DNA of 64,000 nt from Sebastes aleutianus (taxonomy: Eukaryota; Chordata; Actinopteri; Perciformes; Sebastidae), in NCBI GenBank assembly GCA_916700875.1, contig CAKAKS010000068.1, positions 33,824,627 through 33,888,626 of the forward strand, written 5' to 3'. The position numbers and the translations under genes are program-made. A model generated the notes under the pieces. The model searched no databases and was not told the DNA's origin. It saw only the letters and a list, made by a program, of their open reading frames with translations. Positions 55,863 to 64,000 of this stretch are shown here, in pieces. The first letter of the stretch is position 1, and each line of letters begins with the position of its first letter.

Positions 55863-56957
55863 CAGCAGAAAGCTGTTTCCTGCCTTGAGTCCGTGTTAAT
55901 GGTAATACTTGCTTTCAACCTTCATTCTTTTACCGGCCTATGAGATCGGACCAAAACTGTCCGTCCCAATACTTGGTTATCTACCAAAATTCAAGAAAGA
56001 ACATAAAACATATTGGCATTCTAGTTACAGGTATTTAAACACAGCTTGGAAGTCTTTTCAGGACATTTTGACAGACAATGTTAAAACAATATATTCTACC
56101 TGCACCCTTTAAATCGGATACAATGAATAAAGTAAATACTATTATTGCTTACAGACATGAAACGTCTTTGTGTTGTGACCGTTTTTCCACTTGATGAGGC
56201 TGACGTGGCGTTTTTATATGAAAGGTTTTGAAAAAAAGAGAAACTTCATAAAGACCTTGTGTGTGACCTTTGTGTTCGATCATCCGGGACTATTTTGTCC
56301 ATTGAAGTTCATGTCAGGTTTTTTTAGATGCATAGATGAACGTAGATCTCTTGCATTGTTAGAGACAGATCTACTTGTAGTGTATGCGGTGTGATGTGTA
56401 ACTGTTATCGGCAGGCTCATAATTGAGCTAAAATGAATCCCAGAGCTCGTATCTCGGTTTAAAGGTCTGCGCTGCTGTAACTGTAGCTCTGTCTTTGTCT
56501 GTCGGGTTATTGCCCAATTATAAGATTATAGAAACCCACTGAGGGTGGTCATTAGCAAATTAACTGCTTGTGTTTACCTCCATAATTGATTGAGCTCAGA
56601 GTGAAACATGGAACCTCCTATCACGGGTCACCGGGAAGCACCGTGGGCGCCGTTCCAAATAATGTCGACTTTGTGCAGCGAGCGGAGACGACCGGAGTTA
56701 TCAGACACTGAGACATGATGCTGAGCGTGACAAAGAAACACAGACTGTACCTGACGTGGTTTCATCCAACTCCATCCTTTAGCTACTAATACTTCCAATA
56801 CACCTGACGACTGAATGCTTAACTTAACTTTTACCTAATGTTCGCCCGTCTTTTAAATCCAAATCCCAAACTGAGAACCACTGTGTCTTACCTTTTAGAG
56901 GATTTTCTCTTTTTGTGAGACCATCTTTAAGCATACGGACACACACACACACACACA

Positions 56958-57022
<65 letters not shown>

Positions 57023-58135
57023 GTATGTCGAGAGCCCTATGTGATGTTAGCGATGCTATCTGGAGATCAAAGCAGCCGGCTGGTTTTTAAAACTCAAGTG
57101 GTCCAATTTCATTCAGAGGAAGAGAGCCTGCGAAGGCTTTTGATAATCCACTCTGTCTGATGAGATTTCTACCGCAATAAGTTATAGATGGAAAAGGTAA
57201 AGGAGTGAAGGGAAAGAAAAAATGAGAGAGGAGGAGAGGGGGTAAATTAAGAATGAGGGGGAAGAGAAGGATGATGGAGAGAAGGAAAGATCAAGATAGA
57301 GACAGAAGAGGAGCTGGATTCAGAGCTGATTGATCAATTTATATTTTGCTCATTTCTTGAATCTCTCTCTGCGTCTTTAGCCTCTGTCTCCTAGAATCAC
57401 ACTCCATCTCTCCCCTTCTCCCTCTCCTCGTGTTTATAATTCATCTATCAGATACAGAGACACGTAGATGGAACAAAACCCGTCGCTGTAATTCATCCCG
57501 CCGCTCATTCCTCCTCCTCCGTGATGACATCCATTTGTCAGCTGCCTCCGCGTCTTTAAAATGAATCCGTTCGCCTCCGAGTTGCTCCGATTCGACGTTT
57601 CTTCATCGCGAAGAAATGCGGTTTGGCAACGGATGCGAAAAAAGATGAAATGAGAGTTTGGTGTCGTGATGACTCAGGGGGTTCAACTATATTCTCGCAA
57701 CATCAAATCTGACTCATGATTTCCTCAGCATGTCATCTCCCTCGTCTGCCCTTCCTCCCTCTAACTGCTGTGATAAAATAGTGTTTGAGGGATCGTATAA
57801 AGAGGTGCAGTCTAATTTGTTTTAAGCAACCGTTAGAATGCAGCACTTGGGGATTTATTTGTATTTTATTTTAAAGCCTGATATCTCCTCTCCCTCTGTG
57901 CCATAGAGCTCCATTAAAAACACATCAGTGATCCTCCCTGTTGCACTGGGCGACATGTTCCTTCATCACCATGAACACACTCACTGTAGTTTATTCTGAC
58001 TCAATCCCACATACACCGTCCGGCTGCCACTGATACGCACTAGAGCACCAAATGTGGATTAATACGCCGCTGAAAATAGTCCCTGACAAATGCACTCTTT
58101 CCTTTTGTCTTTTTATAGGTGGATTTGTTGATTAT
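55863..58135. other. No gene recognised; (CA)n and a purine tract
   Basis: Contains (CA)n at 56939-57019 and a purine-rich stretch at 57185-57315. Otherwise unique. The small frames here have no motif. Confidence 0.45.
56939..57019. repeat. (CA)n microsatellite
   Basis: About 40 CA units with one TC interruption at about 56959, the longest pure array in the window. Confidence 0.97.
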
Positions 58136-58455
58136 AGGGCTGTCAAAGTTAATGCAACGTCCGATATTGATCTTTGAATCGGGCTCATATAACATATAAC
58201 TAGCATCATATGAAACTAGAAACCCTAAGGAATCCATTGTTGGTACCAACCATGTCATACTAGCTTGTCGAGAAGGAGGCTAAATAACGCTCCATACAGG
58301 AAAAACCGTCATGTCCATTTTCAAAGGGGTCCCTTGACCTCTGACCTCAAGATATGTGAATGTAAATGGGTTCTATGGGTACCCACGAGTCTCCCCTTTA
58401 CAGACATGCCCACTTTATGATAATCACATGCAGTTTGGGGTCAAGTCATAGTCAG
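58136..58455 (+). mobile_element. GGGCTGTCAA-family element, left half
   Basis: Starts AGGGCTGTCAAAGTTAATGC and runs through CATATGAAACTAGAAACCCT, TTGGTACCAACCATGTCATA, CTTGACCTCTGACCTCAAGA and GGGTACCCACGAGTCTCCCC to CAAGTCATAGTCAG. The right half and right terminus are missing. Reverse-complement match to 2870-3150. Confidence 0.75.
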
Positions 58456-58695
58456 TATATTTTTCATACTTTATTTATTTCAAAATTGTTTTCATATACG
58501 AAATTTACATTTCATATTTACAAAAGTTTATAAACACACTTTTTTAAAAGTTTTTCAAGGTCTCTCTTTTTCTTCATTGATCGACCAATTCAATTCAAAG
58601 ACCAGTCGAGTGTTTCTGTTCTTGCTGTTACTGAAGATAACTGCTGCGTTACTGTTTGTGCACAATAAGTAACACGCGTTGTGTTCTCGTTCCAG

Positions 58696-58735
58696 GTATC
58701 AGGAAGGATTGAGCTGGCAACCAGATGACATAAAG
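58696..58735 (+). CDS. Candidate 40-nt internal coding exon of an unidentified host gene
   Basis: The segment is preceded by a short pyrimidine-rich acceptor (GTGTTCTCGTTCCAG, ending 58695) and followed by an excellent donor (AAAG then GTAAGT from 58736). Of the three plus frames, two contain TGA. The third is open and reads YQEGLSWQPDDIK, with the first base completing a codon from the previous exon and the last base closing a codon. Its hydrophilic, non-repetitive peptide differs from the low-complexity frames elsewhere. I do not recognise the protein. No matching upstream or downstream exon was found in the window, so the introns would be long. At 40 nt, skipping would shift the frame. The acceptor tract is weak and chance occurrence is possible. 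Confidence 0.4.
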
Positions 58736-59157
58736 GTAAGTTCATAACTTTATATAATTTTTTGAAACTTCAAACTAGAAAACCAAACACGTAGAATAGT
58801 TGAACCTGTCTGCTTCTGTATCAGAGACTGAACTCCATTTGAACTGTGAGAAATCTGATGAAACACATGCAGGCTTTGGTCACAACCTTTTATTCACATA
58901 AGTGGATGAAAGTCTGGGTCAGATGGGAAAAAAGTAGGTTTAATGGACTGATGGATATAATGGCCTGAATGTTGGATAAATGAATGGCTGTATGTATAGA
59001 AGGGGAAGTGTCATAAAGTGGCAATTACTGAAGCGACAGATGCATTACCGGGTCAGCAGAAAGAGAGTTTTGGGATCAGGCATGTTAAGAACCGATTAGC
59101 TTGACGATCAAACACACATTTGTGAATTTAGACGCATTTTCACAAAAACGTCTAACA
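58736..59157. other. No gene recognised
   Basis: Would be the start of the downstream intron if the exon at 58696 is real. Confidence 0.35.
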
Positions 59158-60094
59158 GTTAACCTCTTAAGCCCTAGGGGTGCTGGAAGGTGTGGTTCTC
59201 CTAGACAGACATACTCAAAATAAATCAAGAATAGCTCCACAACTAGCAGGTCTACATGCATGATCTTGGTCTCTATGGATAGGTAAGACCTCAGAGAATT
59301 CATCCCCAGTGGCAGTAACATTGTGACTGCTACTATGCCTGACTAAACTGAGATGAACCAAAGGAAACAAAAACAGGTTTTATCCTCGCCTAAAATGTTT
59401 TCTAGATTAGACAGTGGATAACAACATTATAGCAATGATGCCGTGCACAGAGATGCCACTGAATTCATTCAGCAACTCCTTGACTACAACTGTGGCAATC
59501 AGATTCAAATAACACAAAGCACATAGATTCTACAAAGGTTTTTAGTAAAGATAGAACCAGGAGGACTCTCCATTTGGTCCACTTGGATACCCAAAGTGTG
59601 CCAAATGGGTTTTCTACCTCTTGAAAGGGAATCTGGCTCTAAAATACTACTGATATCCACTACAGGATGCTATGTGCACACAATGGAGCCTTTGGCCATG
59701 ACATTTACCCTGTGCATCATCATATTCTAGCATTGTGCATCATCACATTCTACCATTGTGCATCATCACATTCTAGCATTGTGCACAGTATAACATCAAT
59801 AAAAAACAACTAAATTGTATAATTTTGACCCCAAATGGAGTAGTTTTATTATAATAATGAAATATGATCAAGTCAAACTTAGATAATAACAAATAAGATC
59901 AGTAACAACAAACATTGTTTGGACACAATACACTGGGAGTGTTGTTTTAGTCGCGTTAAGGCCTCGTCTTTTAGAAACTATTCAGAAAAAAAGACCACCA
60001 TAGCATTTCATGAAGTTTTTAAAGGCAGTGTTTTAACACACAGCTCTATGGTACCGGTACCGGTACCGGGTTCGTCGGGTAAAAGAGGTTAAAC
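59158..60094. mobile_element. TIR element with GTTAACCTCTTAAGCCC ends
   Basis: Left GTTAACCTCTTAAGCCC and right, reversed, GTTTAACCTCTTTTACCC align at about 15 of 17 positions. About 937 bp. The interior carries CTAGGGGTGCTGG just inside the left end, a 23-bp triple repeat at 59712-59780 and a GGTACC palindrome run at 60050-60069. No transposase frame survives. Confidence 0.55.
59712..59780. repeat. 23-bp tandem repeat, 3 copies
   Basis: GTGCATCATCACATTCTAGC plus ATT at 59712, 59735 and 59758, with single-base variants. Confidence 0.9.
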
Positions 60095-61638
60095 AAAACA
60101 AACTGAGCTGATTTAAACTCTGGAAGACACACATGCACGGCCACACACACACTGTACAGTAGCAGCCGAGCCGTCCTCTAATGGAGCCACCACTTATCTA
60201 GCTTACTGACCACTGACAGTCCAATATCTGTCTGAATAATGGACGTGCATGCACTATCAGATTAGAGTGGACATTATCTGGAAGTGGGGCCGCGGTAATG
60301 ACAGAGCGTCCTCTATCTGATCACAATGGATCCTCCACATCGTGTTATCTGTAAGTAAAACTGCAGTCATTCATCCACAGGGCGGGATGTGGGACTCAAA
60401 CGGACCACAGATAAGGAGCAGACGAGACTTCCTCTGTAAACAAGCGGTGCAGCTTAAATACCAGATGCTGATTAATGTAGCAGTGATGTAACACATATAT
60501 GTTGCGGACACTCGTTGTGGCTGTTGAGCCAATTAGAGCTCTGATTAAGAGTTGGAACGAGTCCAACTTCCAGTTCTCATGGAAAAAAAACATGTAAGAT
60601 GGCTCAATTTAACTGTGACAATGTTAAACTTCCTGTTTAAATGCCTTGATTCATTTACACCTGGACAATTAACAGTTACACAACTTTTATTTATACTCAG
60701 TTTGCTTCTGTTTGAAGATGAGGTTCAGTTACAAATCACGCTTTATGTGATCAGTTTAGGTACATCGTTGAAATATTTGTTTAGTGAGCAGCTATGTGCG
60801 ATGAATATTTGATCAAATGTTGTCAAATTCCAGCTGCCCACATCTCTTCACCCATGATTTCATCCTTTTCGTTGTTGTTTCTTCTCATTTTGCTCACCAA
60901 TTGCAGCATAAATTTACCTTTATTTTGTGTCCGTATCTGTTTTGGTACGGGGACGCTGTACGGAGGGTTAGATGGGTTGAGAAGTGATGTGAGTCTTATG
61001 ATGTGTTGTCTATTTATCCAGTTGTTGTGCTGCTTTCAAAGTAAAAACTAAACCTGTATGTGTAAATAGTCATTATGTGAGTGTGGTTCTCAGCAGGCAT
61101 CAGCTTTACTGTGTTTACACTCATGGAGCCCAGTACAACCAGTCCTGTATGTGTGGCAGTGATTGGCAGTCAAGTCACCAATCCACCGGTGCTTTAGGCT
61201 GCTGGGATTTAACTGGGATGTCTGCTGTAACAGAGAAACCAGTCGCCCATCAGTGTAGCAGCACAGTTTGGTGCCATGTTGGGATGATGTCCTAATTCAG
61301 TCACATCTACGTCGTAGCTCAGGCATGACGGACACATCTGTGTGTAGGCTACATATGGCACTGCTGTTATGATTAATGCGATTATTATTAATGAGCTACT
61401 GTCCCTGCTGTTTTCACAAGAGCATGAAGGACTTCATTTGACATCTTACACGTACCTGAAGTCTGCATTTAACCTGTTTAGACTGCTAGAAGCAGTTCAC
61501 AGTCGTTCGCCGGCATCAGCTCCAGTTTTAATGGCGTCGCCGTCATCGTCGACCTATTTCACGTTAAATAAAAAAAAAAAGACCATTGAGGAGAAATCTT
61601 ATTTACAGTAGTGTTAAATCACAAACATGATAATCAAT
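60095..61638. other. No gene recognised
   Basis: Unique sequence. Frames of 70-86 codons at 60552-61051 are AT-rich and hydrophobic without motif. No paired splice sites were defended. Confidence 0.4.
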
Positions 61639-62390
61639 TAGGGGTGTAATGATTCATTAACTACATCGATGTATTGATTTATATTCCTACGGTCCAACTA
61701 CATCGATAGGTACTCGGCAAGTTGTTCTTCACGGGAGACGTATATCGATATGAAATCGTTTTGAAACTCAAATCGATTGTATCGATACTAAGGATTTGCA
61801 CCTTGTATTTAAGGATGACAAACGTCATATGAAAGTGTTTTTTAGCACTTTTATTAGTAAAGAAATGTTTAACGTTTCACCTACAGGTGCGTTCCCCGTG
61901 CGCTGTCGTTTTTCATTCAGAGAATAAGACTTCCCTTTCCCCGTCACGATATCGATGTGCACGCAGCATCAGCCTCATGTATCCAGCCGGAGAGCAGACG
62001 GTCCGCGAGGCAAATCATCACGAGAGTAAAGTAAAAAACAAAACAGAAATTCAACTAACATTAGTCTGACGAAGTTTTAAAATGTGTTTCCAGATGTTTT
62101 CATGTATGAAAAGACCCAATGTTCATAAAATAAAAGGTGTATGTATTTGCCTTTTAATAGTTGTTTACTTGTTTATATCCATAATTAATTTATCCCCGAT
62201 TCCCTTACAAGACAAACGTTGAGGAATCCTGACCTGTCCAGTATCAGATATTTATTTCAGTCACACTGATTGAATTTTTTGATTTCAAATCATTGAATCA
62301 TATTTTATCTCAATATGATGAGCCATATATCATCCTTGAATCATATCAGAACCATGGAAATCGTATCATTGTAAAATCGTTACACCCCTA
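61639..62390. mobile_element. hAT-like non-autonomous element with target duplication
   Basis: Left TAGGGGTGTAATGATTCA and right, reversed, TAGGGGTGTAACGATTTT. The flanking 8-mers TAATCAAT (61631-61638) and TAATCTAT (62391-62398) match at 7 of 8 bases, the 8-bp duplication typical of hAT transposons. Interior ATCGATA motifs are repeated near both ends. 752 bp, no intact transposase. Confidence 0.8.
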
Positions 62391-62693
62391 TAATCTATCT
62401 TTATCAATGGCATAAAGTTGTATTGATCCCCAGGAGGAGAGAACTTCATCAACAAGCATTGCATTGAGAGCTGACATGTTTGTCAGCTGGAGCCTCTGAT
62501 GCTGTTTTTGTACAGTAAGTTCTCTCTACACTGCAGCGTTGCAAAGTTTGCAGCCTGAAAATATGTCTCCATTTGTATGTTGGCATCATTCCGCCTCACT
62601 GAAGCAGAGCATTTACCTTATAGCTTTATTTAAGCCCCAGCACTGATGCTCTATGTTGAATACTAGCAGGCCTACCTGCCTACTTCAAACTAT

Positions 62694-63036
62694 TGTTGGT
62701 GTGTAGCATTTAGGTGAATCTATTGGCTGACAAGGTATACAATAATATGTTTTCTTTAGTGTATAATCACCTGAAATTAAGACTTGTTGTGTTTCCGTTA
62801 CCTTAGAATCAGCCGTTTGTATCTACATAGGGACCGGGTCCTCTCCACGGAGCCGCCATGTTTCTACCATAGCCCAGAACAGACAAACCAAACACCGGCT
62901 CTAGAGAGAGACTTTAGCATTTTCACATTTTCCCGTTGGCCACCGTAGCTCTCCTACACACAGGAGAAGTTTCAGTCGGTTGCGATCTGCAACCTCACCG
63001 CTAGATGCCGCCAAACTCTACACACTGCACCTTCAA
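62694..63036 (+). mobile_element. TTAA-family element (as at 55546), copy 2
   Basis: The left end is decayed (GGTGTGTAGCATTTAGG). The right end is CTACACACTGCACCTTCAA. It keeps the segment TACATAGGGACCGGGTCCTC, CACGGAGCCGCCATGTTTCT that copy 1 has lost. Same orientation as copy 1. Confidence 0.7.
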
Positions 63037-64000
63037 CACTTTCAGTTTCAGGATGTTTCCGAACAGGAAGCCAGTCGACTGACCGCAGCTGCTTTCACCA
63101 TCCTTCACCAAGCAGGCTAAAGGTTGCATGATTCACCAGCCGGTGAGTTTAAACTCCCCAACGTTAGATACCTGGTGATTTATCACCTTGTTCAAAATGT
63201 CCCTCTTGTTCTTAGACACCCCTGTAACCCTGCACTAACTATAAACAGCCACAAAATAAAACCGGATACATCATCTCTTTATTGCCGCACCTGAAATTCT
63301 CAAGCTCACCTTCTGCTCTGCTCTCTTCAGCTCGAACACAACCTCAAACACTCAGCTGTTTATTTATATGAGCAACAATGTCCTCCATACATAGTGCATG
63401 TGTTCCTTTGCAACCCTGCACTTGGCTGTGTGTAGTTTATAAGAGCCCATACCCTTTATGCATATGCATGTACAGTGCACTTAGTACAGTATGTGGAGTG
63501 CATGTGGAGGTGTGAGTTCATCTATATGTATATGTGCTTAACACTTAAGGTATGCTTTATGTATACTAATGGAGCCACGCGACTGGCACAAGTATGTACT
63601 TGCTTACTGTGTGTGTGTTTGGCTTTTACTTTTCCCGTCCTGTTATGAGCAGACTTATAAACAAGTAGCAGTGATGCTGCAGGTAGCAGAGGATGTACAG
63701 TATGTAGACAAGATACGGGCATCATTATGCAGCAGGAGCAGCTAGATAAGAGAATGGCTCTGCAGAAATAGATGAGGAATGGTGAAAACTTTGATGTATC
63801 TGAGACTTGATAGTTGACGACGGAGCAGAAGCTCTCACAGCCTGTTTACAACACCATTTCAGTGCATATTTCCAAGTCTAATAAAGTATAAACTGTGTAT
63901 TTCGAGGAAATATGAGACAGGAGAACTGGTGGAGGAAAGTTCCGTATGCTGTTCAGCTTCTGCAACAAACCTGGACGAGATGCGGAAGGATGAATATGAG
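63037..64000. other. No gene recognised
   Basis: Unique sequence with ATGTATA-type and GTGCATGT words near 63460-63540. No exon supported up to the window edge. Confidence 0.4.

Overview
This window looks like non-coding DNA from a ray-finned (teleost) fish, probably a percomorph: intergenic sequence, or one or a few very long introns. Reasons: no long open frame reads as a host protein. There are many (CA)n, (CT)n and (AATC)n microsatellites and several minisatellites. Many interspersed repeats match, from memory, families common in fish genomes: TTAA-ended TIR elements, hAT-like elements ending TAGGG.../...CCCTA, a decayed Tc1/mariner-like element, and LINE 3' ends with a TGAT tail. No bacterial-style gene, operon, CRISPR array, tRNA or rRNA was seen. 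Family names rest on remembered consensus features and could not be tested here.

Layout. 0-3.4 kb: LINE-type 3' end, TTAA element, 38-bp minisatellite and a GGGCTGTCAA-family fragment. 4.7-5.7 kb: possible old DNA transposon. 7.0-7.7 kb: one TIR element nested in another. 8.7-9.3 kb: pyrimidine-rich tract. 10.3-10.9 kb: hairpin plus 20-bp minisatellite. 12.3-13.5 kb: TIR element, (CT)n and a direct duplication. 17.4-18.5 kb: inverted-repeat (foldback) element with a 30-bp minisatellite core. 20.1-20.8 kb and 22.2-23.5 kb: nested transposons. 25.9-37.3 kb: several copies of one roughly 0.5-kb TIR family ('family A', with an internal GGAGACC/CCCGTGTGAAACC motif), one holding two further layers of insertion. 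33.2-33.6 kb: probable solo LTR. 38-41.4 kb: pyrimidine- and purine-rich tracts and a TTAA element. 43.6-44.3 kb: 5'-truncated LINE flanked by 45-bp direct repeats. 46.1-46.9 kb: second LINE 3' end with a 16-bp minisatellite inside its coding remnant. 47.8-51 kb: more family A-related sequence and a second copy of the first TTAA element. 53.7-54.1 kb: inverted repeat. 55.5 and 62.7 kb: two direct copies of another TTAA family. 58.1-62.4 kb: three further DNA-transposon elements.

The only plausible host coding sequence is a 40-nt candidate exon at 58696-58735 on the plus strand. It has AG before it, a strong GTAAGT donor after it, and one open frame. If real, most of the window is intronic or flanking DNA of that gene. 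Nothing here forms a pathway or operon. The biology on view is transposon nesting, minisatellite birth inside transposons, and local rearrangement.
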